Assembly: GCA_938005655.1 (NCBI GenBank)
Contig: CALLNA010000241.1
Location: 1-9,969, forward strand
Direction of reading: 5' to 3'
From: an uncultured Novosphingobium sp.
GTDB lineage: Bacteria > Pseudomonadota > Alphaproteobacteria > Sphingomonadales > Sphingomonadaceae
Length of the DNA: 9,969 nucleotides
The notes beneath the pieces were generated by a model. That model was not told the DNA's origin and did no database searches. It saw only the letters and a program-made list of their open reading frames with translations. The position numbers and the translations under genes were made by a program. This document shows positions 1-6,085 of this stretch, in pieces; positions within the stretch are counted from its first letter, which is position 1, and each line of letters opens with the position of its first letter.

Positions 1-167
1 GGCGGCGGCGAGGGATAGAACGCCTTGCGCGCCAGGTGCAGCATCACCGCCGAACCCTTGCCGACCGAATAGAGCAGCACGGGCCGCTCCGCCTCGGCCA
101 CAACCTCGCGCATGATATGGATCGCCTCGGCCTCTAGCCGCTCCAGATGGGTCAGGGTCTTCGTCAT
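1..167 (-). CDS. cysD: Sulfate adenylyltransferase small subunit CysD (N-terminal part, cut by window edge)
   Basis: The 55 visible codons match the CysD N-terminus: LTHLERLEAEAIHIMRE at residues 5-21, then PVLLYSVGKGSAVMLHLARK at 29-48 and AFYPSPP. CysD, with the GTPase CysN, makes adenosine 5'-phosphosulfate from ATP and sulfate, the entry step of sulfate assimilation in the cytoplasm. The family is about 300 residues long, so most of the gene lies beyond base 1, where cysN or cysNC would be expected. The ATG at 165-167 is preceded by GGAAGAG a few bases upstream. One residue is odd: the PP-loop, usually GKDS in this family, reads GKGS here (residues 36-39), so the loop aspartate is replaced by glycine. 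The gene follows the metallo-beta-lactamase-fold gene on the same strand after 111 bases holding candidate regulatory repeats, so it probably has its own promoter. Confidence 0.9.
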   Translation of the reverse strand, partial: MTKTLTHLERLEAEAIHIMREVVAEAERPVLLYSVGKGSAVMLHLARKAFYPSPP

Positions 168-178
168 GATCTCTTCCG

Positions 179-207
179 AGTATGTGTTATCGAGACTGTC
201 TTGTCAG
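179..207 (-). promoter_or_regulatory. Candidate cysD promoter
   Basis: Reading the minus strand, CTGACA (202-207) is followed after exactly 17 bases by CATACT (179-184), five and four matches to the sigma-70 boxes. The predicted start would fall only about five bases before the cysD ATG, giving an almost leaderless mRNA. That sits awkwardly with the upstream GGAAGAG, so the call is weak. The -35 box overlaps one arm of the inverted repeat at 197-234. Confidence 0.25.
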
Positions 208-234
208 ATGGCCGGATGCGTCACAAACAAGACA
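197..234. repeat. 8-bp inverted repeat upstream of cysD (possible operator)
   Basis: TGTCTTGT at 197-204 is the exact reverse complement of ACAAGACA at 227-234; the arms are 22 bases apart. The arms are AT-richer than the surrounding genome, which makes chance less likely. The arm nearer cysD overlaps the candidate -35 box, as expected for a repressor or a LysR-type activator site. The cognate regulator is unknown and is not evident in the window. Confidence 0.4.
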
Positions 235-241
235 TTCTTTA

Positions 242-259
242 AGATAGTAACGACTATCT
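242..259. promoter_or_regulatory. Palindrome AGATAGT-AACG-ACTATCT upstream of cysD (possible operator)
   Basis: This is a perfect 7-bp inverted repeat around a 4-base centre, 20 bases after the stop of the metallo-beta-lactamase-fold gene and about 75 bases before cysD. It is AT-rich and lacks a trailing T-run on either strand, so it fits a dimeric-regulator site better than an intrinsic terminator. The factor is unknown; an Rrf2- or LysR-type sulfur regulator is speculation. Confidence 0.4.
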
Positions 260-278
260 ATTCGCCATCCCGCGAGGG

Positions 279-1535
279 CTATCCTGCTCCCGCGAGCTTC
301 GTTTCGAGGTCCGCGATCTCCGAACGCAGCCACATGGTTTCGCTGAGGTTGCTCTGCCCGGATTGCTCCAGCAGCAGCTTGCTCGCGGCGAGCTTCACGC
401 CGAGCGCGGCCGCGTCGTCCGGCTCCGCACCCAGCGCGATGTCGGTGAGGTGCAGCGCTTCCAGCGGCTGGCCGGCGTCGAGCTTTTGCCGGGCGCGCTC
501 GGCCAGCCTGGCCGCCCCGCCCGCCAGCTCGGCGATGTCAGCGTAAACGCTGGAGCGCGGCACGCCGTAAAGCTCGGTCGTCCCGTCCTCATAGTGCAGC
601 CAGCCCGCGTACTCGCGCCAGATCGACTTGACCGCCCAGCTCGCCTTGCCGTGGAACTCGCCGATCTGGAGGTTATCCGGCCAGACGAACTCGCGCATGA
701 GCTGGTGGACGGTCTTGCCCGCCTTCATCCCGTCGAGCGTGTAGTCGCGGACATGGCTGACCGCGGCGTACATCCGGTCGAGATCCTCGCGGATGCGCTG
801 CCTGCCGCGGATCGGCTCGCCGTGGCCAGTGACGACGATCTCGGCGTCGAGGTCGCGGATCGCCTCCAGCGACTTGAGGTAGTTGCGCACCAGCCGCGGC
901 TTGTCGCCGCGCAGGGTGTTGAGGAAGGGCATCGACAGCCAGACCGGGCCGAAGGTGTTGCCGGTGAAGACGATCTTCTCGTTCGGCAACCACACCGCGA
1001 TGTTGTCGATCGTCTCGCCCTCGGGCGCGGAGATCAGCACGAACTTGCGGTTGCCGACTTCCAACGTCAACTCGCGGTCGACGAGGATGTCGGGCGCGAC
1101 CTCCTCGGGCGTCGGGATCGGCTTGGGCGAGTTGTCGCGCTTCAGGGTCGAGCCCCAGAGCTTGTAGGTGCGCTGGCCGAAGAACGATTGCAGGCCCATC
1201 ATGTCGGCCAGGGCTTCGTTGAAGTTCGGCCCGCCGACGATCTTCGTGCCCGGCTCGCGGAACACCGGGACCCCGCCGAAGTGATCGGCGTGGCTCTGGG
1301 TCAGGATGATATAGCGCAAGGGGCCAGTGCGGTGCGGGGCGAACAGCTTGTGGCTGCGCTCGGCACCTTCGGGCATCCCGGTGTTGATGACCACGTCGCC
1401 GTCCGAGGTCGTCACCAGGTAGGCGTTGGAGATGTCGTTCGCCATGAAGACGAACGGCGTGATCTCGACCGCCTCGGTTTGCGCGTCGCCCGAGCGGACG
1501 AGATTGGCGAGCTTGGGTCCGTTGTCCTCGGCCAC
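279..1535 (-). CDS. Metallo-beta-lactamase-fold hydrolase with alkyl-sulfatase-type dimerisation domain
   Basis: The 418-residue protein has an MBL fold at about residues 20-245, with TQSHADHFGG (79-88), GET (173-175), FTGN (190-193) and GHGEP (237-241). A helical region at about 325-410 resembles the alkyl-sulfatase dimerisation domain. The SCP2-like C-terminal domain of full SDS-type alkyl sulfatases, which are about 650 residues, is absent. The usual HxHxDH signature reads QxHxDH (Q80, H82, D84, H85), and the position that normally holds a bridging Asp or Glu appears to be Asn193, so the metal site differs from classical members. E174 falls where alkyl sulfatases have a metal-binding Glu. 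No signal peptide is seen, so it is probably cytoplasmic. The start is GTG (1533-1535), three bases after the upstream dehydrogenase stop, with GAGGGAG as ribosome site, indicating translational coupling. Substrate unknown: a sulfate ester, lactone or thioester hydrolase are all possible. Confidence 0.8.
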   Translation of the reverse strand: MAEDNGPKLANLVRSGDAQTEAVEITPFVFMANDISNAYLVTTSDGDVVINTGMPEGAERSHKLFAPHRTGPLRYIILTQSHADHFGGVPVFREPGTKIVGGPNFNEALADMMGLQSFFGQRTYKLWGSTLKRDNSPKPIPTPEEVAPDILVDRELTLEVGNRKFVLISAPEGETIDNIAVWLPNEKIVFTGNTFGPVWLSMPFLNTLRGDKPRLVRNYLKSLEAIRDLDAEIVVTGHGEPIRGRQRIREDLDRMYAAVSHVRDYTLDGMKAGKTVHQLMREFVWPDNLQIGEFHGKASWAVKSIWREYAGWLHYEDGTTELYGVPRSSVYADIAELAGGAARLAERARQKLDAGQPLEALHLTDIALGAEPDDAAALGVKLAASKLLLEQSGQSNLSETMWLRSEIADLETKLAGAG

Positions 1536-1538
1536 GGC

Positions 1539-2552
1539 TCAGGCTCCCTCGAACTCGATCATCACCTTGGCCGATTCCGGCGTGGCGGCGACCTTGAGCC
1601 CGTCGAGGATCTGCTCGAACGGCAGGTGGTGGCTGATCAGCGAGGCGATCTTGTCGCGGAGGCGCGGCATGGCGGCGAGCACGTCGGGGAACTCGGTGGG
1701 ATAGCCGACCGCCGTGGTGATCGTCATCTCGCTGGTCAGCATCCGGCCGACCGGGAACTCGATCGGCTTCATGTAGGCCGCGGTGATGACCAGCTTGGCG
1801 TGCCACTTGGCCATCATGATGACGTCGGTCAGGATGTTCGGCGCGCCGGCCGCATCGATGAAGGCGTCGGTGCCGACGCCGACGCGGTTGAACGAGGGCA
1901 CCTCGCCGTGGAGCCTGGCGAGCTCGGCCCGCAGGTCCACCTCGAGCGGGTTCAGCGCCGCCCGCGCGCCCAGCGCCATGGCCCGCTCGCGCCGCTCGGC
2001 CGCGAGGTCGAGCGCGACGACGTCGTTGATCCCGCGATCGACCAGCCAGAGGATCATGCCGAGCCCGATCGGGCCGCAACCGAAGACCACGACCTTGTCG
2101 CCGGGCTTCACGTCGGCGCGGTTGACGCCGTGCATGGCGACGGCGAGCGGCTCGCACATCGCGGCGATGTCGTAGGGAATGCCCTCGGGGATCGGCAGGA
2201 TGGAATCGCCGAGCCGCGCCTCGCGGACCAGCAGCTCCTCGGTGAAGGCGCCTTCCGGCCCGCCGCTGCCGACGTTGCTGGGCGTGGTCATGCCGTTGAT
2301 GACGACCTGCTGGCCAACCAGGATGCCGGAAACTTCCGAGCCGACCTCGATCACCTCGCCCGCCGCCTCGTGGCCCAGCGCAGTCGTGCCGCCGGGCTCG
2401 CTCGGCATCCCGCCGATCTTGATGTAGCTGAGGTCGCTGCCGCAAATGCCCGCGGCCTTGATCTTGACGACCACGTCCTTGGGACCGGCCTCGGGCCGGG
2501 TGTAGTCGTCGAGGCGGACGTCGCCGACGCCGTGGATGTTGAGCAGCTTCAT
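1539..2552 (-). CDS. Zinc-type (MDR) alcohol dehydrogenase
   Basis: This 337-residue medium-chain dehydrogenase would oxidise an alcohol or reduce a carbonyl with a nicotinamide cofactor in the cytoplasm. The GroES-like catalytic half carries GICGSD (Cys37), GHE (His61, Glu62) and CEP (Glu134), the expected catalytic zinc ligands of the sorbitol/threonine dehydrogenase type. The Rossmann half has GCGPIGLG (158-165), and Asp182 at the end of the second strand suggests NAD over NADP. The cysteine-rich structural-zinc loop near residues 85-105 has no cysteines, so that second zinc is probably missing. The ATG at 2550-2552 is preceded by GGGAGAG five bases upstream. It lies 27 bases after the SDR gene and 3 bases before the MBL-fold gene, so all three are probably one operon. 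Exact substrate cannot be told from sequence. Confidence 0.88.
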   Translation of the reverse strand: MKLLNIHGVGDVRLDDYTRPEAGPKDVVVKIKAAGICGSDLSYIKIGGMPSEPGGTTALGHEAAGEVIEVGSEVSGILVGQQVVINGMTTPSNVGSGGPEGAFTEELLVREARLGDSILPIPEGIPYDIAAMCEPLAVAMHGVNRADVKPGDKVVVFGCGPIGLGMILWLVDRGINDVVALDLAAERRERAMALGARAALNPLEVDLRAELARLHGEVPSFNRVGVGTDAFIDAAGAPNILTDVIMMAKWHAKLVITAAYMKPIEFPVGRMLTSEMTITTAVGYPTEFPDVLAAMPRLRDKIASLISHHLPFEQILDGLKVAATPESAKVMIEFEGA

Positions 2553-2579
2553 CGTATCTCTCCCAATTCTGCGCGCCGC

Positions 2580-3374
2580 TTACGGACGAATCATGTAGCC
2601 GCCGTCGATGTAGATGGTCTGCCCGGTGAGGAAAGCCGAGGAATCCGAGCACAGATAAGCGCCGATGCCCTCGAAGTCCTCGGGGTAGCCGACGCGCTTG
2701 ACCGGCGTCTGGGGGGCGAAGGTCTTTTCGAGGTACTGCGCGGCCGGACCGTTGGGATCGCCCATCATCGGCGTGATGATGAGCCCGGGCGCGACCACGT
2801 TGGCGCGGATGCCGAACTCGCCCAGCTCGACCGCGAGGCAGCGGATCACGCCGGCCACGGCGCACTTGGAGCCAGCATATTCCATCTTGCCCGGCAGGCC
2901 CTGGTAGAGCGAGCCCGAGCCGCAGGCGACCAGGCTGCCGCCCGGCTCGCCCGCCTCGGCGCGGGCCTTCATGTGCCGCGCCGCCTCGCGCAGGGTGAAG
3001 AAGGCGCCGTGCAGCGCGGTCTTCTGGAAGTCCAGCCAGTGCTCGGTCGGCATGTCGAAGACCGAGTTGTAGCGCGGGCTCGCGCCGGAATTGGCGAAGA
3101 CGCAGTCGATCCGGCCGAAGTCGGCCATGAACCTGTCGTAGCCGGCGAGGATCGCCTCCTCGGAGGACACGTCGACCTGGTAGGCCTCGACCCGGCCCGC
3201 GCCGGCTTCGAGCAGGGCCGCCTTGGCCGCCGCGTTCTTCTCGGCGTTGCGGGCCCAGATCGCCACGTCGCCGCCCTGCTTGGCCACGCCCATGGCGAAG
3301 CCGAGGCCGATCCCGCCGTTGCCACCCGTGACCAGCGTGACCTTGCCGGTGCAGTCGAACAGGCCCTTAGCCAT
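2580..3374 (-). CDS. SDR-family NAD(P)-dependent oxidoreductase
   Basis: The 264-residue classical short-chain dehydrogenase shows the cofactor motif TGGNGGIG (16-23), Asp68 in the VDVS turn, NSG (95-97, in place of the usual NAG), catalytic Ser153, and Tyr166 with Lys170 in YAGSK. Arg42 after the second strand, with no acidic residue there, hints at NADP(H). The C-terminus has the usual TGQTIYIDGG (250-259). I chose the ATG at 3372-3374 because GGGAG lies six bases upstream and the protein then begins just before the first strand. The same frame stays open to 3620, but that extension has no family similarity and would overlap the divergent regulator. It is the first gene of the SDR-alcohol dehydrogenase-MBL operon and probably acts on a hydroxyl or keto group in the same catabolic route. 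Confidence 0.88.
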   Translation of the reverse strand: MAKGLFDCTGKVTLVTGGNGGIGLGFAMGVAKQGGDVAIWARNAEKNAAAKAALLEAGAGRVEAYQVDVSSEEAILAGYDRFMADFGRIDCVFANSGASPRYNSVFDMPTEHWLDFQKTALHGAFFTLREAARHMKARAEAGEPGGSLVACGSGSLYQGLPGKMEYAGSKCAVAGVIRCLAVELGEFGIRANVVAPGLIITPMMGDPNGPAAQYLEKTFAPQTPVKRVGYPEDFEGIGAYLCSDSSAFLTGQTIYIDGGYMIRP

Positions 3375-3455
3375 CAAATTCTCCCATGAACGCGAAAAAG
3401 CCGGAGCACCGTCCTTGCCGGGGTGCGTGCAGGCATCTTGTCGTCCGGCGGGGGC

Positions 3456-3484
3456 TTGCGGCGCAATGGGCCATGCCGTAGAAA
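3456..3484 (+). promoter_or_regulatory. Candidate promoter of the AraC-family regulator
   Basis: TTGCGG (3456-3461) is separated by 17 bases from TAGAAA (3479-3484), four matches to each sigma-70 box. Transcription would begin near 3491, upstream of the GTG at 3520 but downstream of the in-frame ATG at 3466. This favours the GTG (or ATG 3559) start. It lies in the 145-base region between the divergent SDR and regulator genes. No convincing promoter could be assigned for the SDR operon on the other strand. Confidence 0.3.
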
Positions 3485-3511
3485 TCGAGACACAGTATTC
3501 AATCGAGGACA
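3483..3511 (+). promoter_or_regulatory. Direct repeat AATCGAG..., possible AraC-type operator
   Basis: AATCGAGACA (3483-3492) recurs as AATCGAGGACA (3501-3511), 18 bases from start to start. Tandem half-sites are typical of AraC-family regulators, and this one sits between the divergent SDR operon and the regulator gene. The second copy overlaps the ribosome-binding GAGGA of the GTG start. Binding here could therefore control the regulator itself, the operon, or both. This is inference from layout only. Confidence 0.4.
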
Positions 3512-3519
3512 GAATTACC

Positions 3520-4431
3520 GTGGCCGCCGCCCCGCCCATCCGCACCGAACAGGCGACGATGACGGTCGAGGCCGAGGTGCGTGGCCGGGTGCTGACCGCC
3601 CAGCTCGTCGGCTTCCACATCCCGACGCCGACCGAAAGCGTGCTGCGCGACGACGAATCCTACCAGATCAACCTCTGCCTCACCCCTCGCCCGCTCTATT
3701 CCCGCGCGTCCTATCACGCGCATTGGGGCCCGCACCGCTACGAGCCGCTGGGCGAGATCTTCCTGGTCCCGCCCGGCGAGGCGCTGCACATCCGCGGTGG
3801 GGCCGGCGCGCAGGCCTCGCTGACCTGCCTGCTCAAGGCCGACGCGCTCCATTCGATCCTCGGCGAGACGCTGGAGTGGACCGACAAGCGCCTGTCCGCC
3901 GCGCTCGACATCAGCAGCGCCCGTATCCGCAACCTGCTGTTCCGCCTGACCGAGGAAGTACGCCACCCCGGCTTCGCCGGCGCGCAGATGATCGAGTTCC
4001 TCAGCGGCGAGCTGGCGATCGAGCTCGGCCGCTTCTGCCTGGAGGTGGTGGAGCGCTCGATCACCGGCGGCCTCGCCTCGTGGCGGCTGCGGCTGATCGA
4101 CGAGCGGCTGAGCGACGACCTGACCGCGCCCGGCCTCAAGGAGCTGGCCGACCTGTGCAGCATCTCGGTCCGCCAGCTCACCCGCGGCTTCCGGGCGAGC
4201 CGAGGCTGCTCGATCGGCGACTACATCGAGCAGCGCCGGATGGAGACCGCCAAGCGCCTGCTGATGGCCGGCGAGAGCGTGAAGGGCATCGCCTTCGCCA
4301 TGGGCTTCGCCTCGCCCTCCAGCTTCACCTTCGCCTTCCGCCGCGCGACGGGGATCAGCCCCAGCCATTTCCGGACGCGGCAGCGGGTGCCGGGGGCGGT
4401 CCAGGCCAGGCCGGAGCCGGAACGGTCCTAG
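3520..4431 (+). CDS. AraC-family transcriptional regulator
   Basis: About 303 residues from the chosen start. An N-terminal cupin-like sensing region (about 20-180) is followed by a C-terminal double helix-turn-helix. The first helix pair is near 207-229 (KELADLCSISVRQLTRGF) and the second near 254-286, including GFASPSSFTFAFRRATGISP, the typical AraC/XylS signature. It would bind DNA as a dimer and respond to a small molecule in the cytoplasm. GTG at 3520 is preferred because GAGGA lies ten bases upstream and a candidate promoter ends just before it. ATG 3466 and ATG 3559 are in-frame alternatives. It is divergent from the SDR-dehydrogenase-MBL operon, which it probably controls. Its TAG stop overlaps the stop of the convergent barrel gene within a single CTAG (4428-4431). 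Confidence 0.88.
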   Translation: MAAAPPIRTEQATMTVEAEVRGRVLTAQLVGFHIPTPTESVLRDDESYQINLCLTPRPLYSRASYHAHWGPHRYEPLGEIFLVPPGEALHIRGGAGAQASLTCLLKADALHSILGETLEWTDKRLSAALDISSARIRNLLFRLTEEVRHPGFAGAQMIEFLSGELAIELGRFCLEVVERSITGGLASWRLRLIDERLSDDLTAPGLKELADLCSISVRQLTRGFRASRGCSIGDYIEQRRMETAKRLLMAGESVKGIAFAMGFASPSSFTFAFRRATGISPSHFRTRQRVPGAVQARPEPERS

Positions 4432-5174
4432 AAATCCAGGCCGAGCGCGAGGAAGGCATGGAAGCCGGCCGCTCCACCGCCGTCCTCGAAGGTCGGGCCG
4501 CCTGAAGCCAGCAGGCGGAACGGCACCTTCAGTTGATAGATCGCGCCGATTCCCAGGCTGGTCGAGCCATTGCCGCCGACCGTATCCGCGCCCTGCCGGT
4601 CGGCCTCCACGCCGATCAGCAGCTTGGGCGTGACCTGGCGCGTCACGGCGATGCCGCCCGTCCAGTAGTCGCGATTGCCCTCGCCCGGATTGATCGCATA
4701 GCCCCCACCGCCGAACACCGACCAGGGTCCCGCATCCTTCTGGAACCATAGCGGCAGGAGCGCCGTGACCCTGCCGCTGCCCATGCCGTTGCTGCCGGTG
4801 GGCAGGGTCAGCCCGGGAAAGGCGGCGACGGAGAACCCCGCCTTCTCGTCATGGTAGAAGCGGTACTTCACCGAGACGGCGACATCGCCCGCGCCCCACT
4901 TCATACCGGCCGCATCGTGCACATAGGCGACGGGCAGTTCCACGGTGAGTTGCACGCCAGGGGCGGCGCCATAGTTGATCTCGACTCCAACCGCCCCGCT
5001 GTAGTCCGCCCCCTTCCCCTCGCTCTCGGCAAACGGTCCGTAGATTTCCCAGTGGCCAGTCTCGGTCGGCTCGGGATCGTCGGTGAGGAACGGCGGCCCG
5101 GCCCAGGCGGAAGTCGGCGTCAGCACCGCCAGCGGAACGGCAAGGCGCAGCGTGCGCGACAGGCGCCGCCGCAC
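4428..5174 (-). CDS. Predicted outer-membrane beta-barrel protein, transporter-like
   Basis: 248 residues. The first 25 form a signal peptide (arginine-rich start, hydrophobic core, cleavage after AWA). The mature part has alternating amphipathic strands rich in Gly and aromatics and ends in Phe, as expected for an outer-membrane barrel recognised by the assembly machinery. It resembles the broad group often annotated as transporter or phenol-degradation MetA-like protein; that assignment is from memory of the style and is uncertain. The GTG start (5172-5174) lies one base after the TGA stop of the upstream membrane gene, with GGGGAGG as ribosome site, so the two are co-translated. Function might be channel or passive uptake, but nothing in the sequence identifies a ligand. 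The stop shares CTAG with the convergent AraC gene, leaving no room for a terminator. Confidence 0.65.
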   Translation of the reverse strand: MRRRLSRTLRLAVPLAVLTPTSAWAGPPFLTDDPEPTETGHWEIYGPFAESEGKGADYSGAVGVEINYGAAPGVQLTVELPVAYVHDAAGMKWGAGDVAVSVKYRFYHDEKAGFSVAAFPGLTLPTGSNGMGSGRVTALLPLWFQKDAGPWSVFGGGGYAINPGEGNRDYWTGGIAVTRQVTPKLLIGVEADRQGADTVGGNGSTSLGIGAIYQLKVPFRLLASGGPTFEDGGGAAGFHAFLALGLDF

Positions 5175-5175
5175 C

Positions 5176-5982
5176 TCAGGCCTCCCCGCTTGCGGCGGAC
5201 GGCGCGCCTTTGCGGTGGACCACCAGGATCAGACCGCCGATCGCGAGGGCCAGCACCAGCGAGGCTCCGACCCGGCTCAGCTCCAGCCCGCCCTTCGCCA
5301 GCGGCTTGTCGAGGAAGTCGCCCACCACCGCGCCCAGCGGACGGGGGAGAATGAAGGCAGCCCAGAACAGCGCGACGTGGCTGATCGCGGTGCGGTAATA
5401 GGCCAGCGCGATCAGCGCCAGCGCCGAGCCGAAGATCGCGGCCGATCCCAGGTAGCCGAGCGGCCCGTCCGCGATCCAGTCGCCCAGGGCCGTGCCCAGG
5501 GTCTGCGAGAAGGTGATCGTCACCCAATAGTAGAGTTCCGCCTTCGGCTCATGCACCGAGCTGACCGAGATCGTCCCCAGCGCCCGGTGCCAGACGAACA
5601 GCGAGAGCAGCACCAGGGCGAGCAGCAGGAGGGAGCCGCCCGGATAGCCGATGCCCAGCGACCGGGTGGCGAAGTCCGCCATGGTCGTTCCCGCCGTGGT
5701 CGAGGCGACGATCGTCGCCCAGTAGAGCCAGGGGTTGAAGCGCCCGCTGCGGATTTGCAGGAACACCAGCAGGGCCAGGACCAGCCCGAAGATGGCGCTG
5801 CCGATCAGGTAGCCGCCTTGCCAGAACGATGTCGGCGCTTCCGCCGTGGTCTCGCCCAACCAGGACATCGAGACGCTGTCCCCGGCGGTTTCACCAAAGG
5901 TCGTCGCCAGTATCTTGATGATCCAGAAGCCCAGCGTCACCGCGGGGACCTTGATCGCTGCGTCTTTCCATTCCTCAGCCAT
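5176..5982 (-). CDS. Eight-helix inner-membrane protein with fourfold internal repeat (COG4705-like)
   Basis: The 268-residue protein is almost entirely membrane helices, about eight in number, with a short basic C-terminal tail. It resembles the uncharacterised COG4705 membrane-anchored proteins. Four helix pairs repeat: in each, the first helix starts with a Trp (20, 88, 153, 207), contains a Gly (30, 98, 163, 217) and ends with an Asp (35, 103, 168, 222). The Trp-to-Asp distance is 15 residues every time. Buried acidic residues at equivalent places suggest an ion-handling or transport role, but no reaction is established and I do not name one. The ATG at 5980-5982 has GAGAG seven bases upstream. 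The gene is first in a two-gene operon with the barrel protein, which could place one partner in each membrane, and is divergent from a membrane-bound LuxR regulator. Confidence 0.82.
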   Translation of the reverse strand: MAEEWKDAAIKVPAVTLGFWIIKILATTFGETAGDSVSMSWLGETTAEAPTSFWQGGYLIGSAIFGLVLALLVFLQIRSGRFNPWLYWATIVASTTAGTTMADFATRSLGIGYPGGSLLLLALVLLSLFVWHRALGTISVSSVHEPKAELYYWVTITFSQTLGTALGDWIADGPLGYLGSAAIFGSALALIALAYYRTAISHVALFWAAFILPRPLGAVVGDFLDKPLAKGGLELSRVGASLVLALAIGGLILVVHRKGAPSAASGEA

Positions 5983-6038
5983 GGTCGTGCTCTCGCCTCG
6001 AAAGATTGTCCGGGCGGCTGCTAGGCCGGAGGGCGGGA

Positions 6039-6054
6039 CCTGCCTATAAGCAGG
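6039..6054. repeat. Inverted repeat CCTGC-CTATAA-GCAGG
   Basis: Five-base arms flank a 6-base AT-rich centre in the 103-base region between the divergent membrane-protein operon and the LuxR-type gene. It could be half of a regulator site or, read on the minus strand, overlap a TTATAG-like -10 box. With short arms, chance is a real possibility. Confidence 0.3.
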
Positions 6055-6077
6055 CGCTTAAATCCCCCCTCTAAGCG
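6055..6077. promoter_or_regulatory. Inverted repeat CGCTTA-N11-TAAGCG before the LuxR-type gene
   Basis: CGCTTA (6055-6060) and TAAGCG (6072-6077) are exact reverse complements, separated by 11 bases including a C6 run, and end eight bases before the LuxR-type ATG. It directly abuts the repeat at 6039-6054. LuxR-type dimers bind palindromes, so autoregulation or control of the divergent operon is plausible. No binding is shown by sequence alone. Confidence 0.35.
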
Positions 6078-6085
6078 AAAGTCGT

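Noticed and set aside
673..2865. A 730-codon minus-strand frame overlapping MBL, ADH and SDR genes
   Set aside because: Same-strand alternate frame across three real genes with an Arg-rich, domain-free product.
363..3389. A 1008-codon open frame on the plus strand
   Set aside because: It lies antisense to three recognisable genes (MBL, ADH, SDR), its composition is Arg/Ala/Gly/Asp/His-rich without domains, and such stop-free antisense frames are common in high-GC genes.
3375..3620. N-terminal extension of the SDR frame up to 3620
   Set aside because: Extra 82 residues lack SDR similarity, contain no ribosome site near the far start, and overlap the divergent regulator; ATG 3374 has a good site.
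3423..4505. A 360-codon plus-strand frame over the AraC gene
   Set aside because: Arg/Pro/Ala-rich alternate frame; the AraC frame contains clear helix-turn-helix motifs.
3499..4749. A 416-codon minus-strand frame crossing the AraC gene and the barrel gene
   Set aside because: Low-complexity shadow frame without any motif, conflicting with two well-supported genes.
5083..6024. A 313-codon plus-strand frame antisense to the eight-helix protein
   Set aside because: Gln/Arg-rich shadow; the opposite strand has a clear repeated membrane protein.
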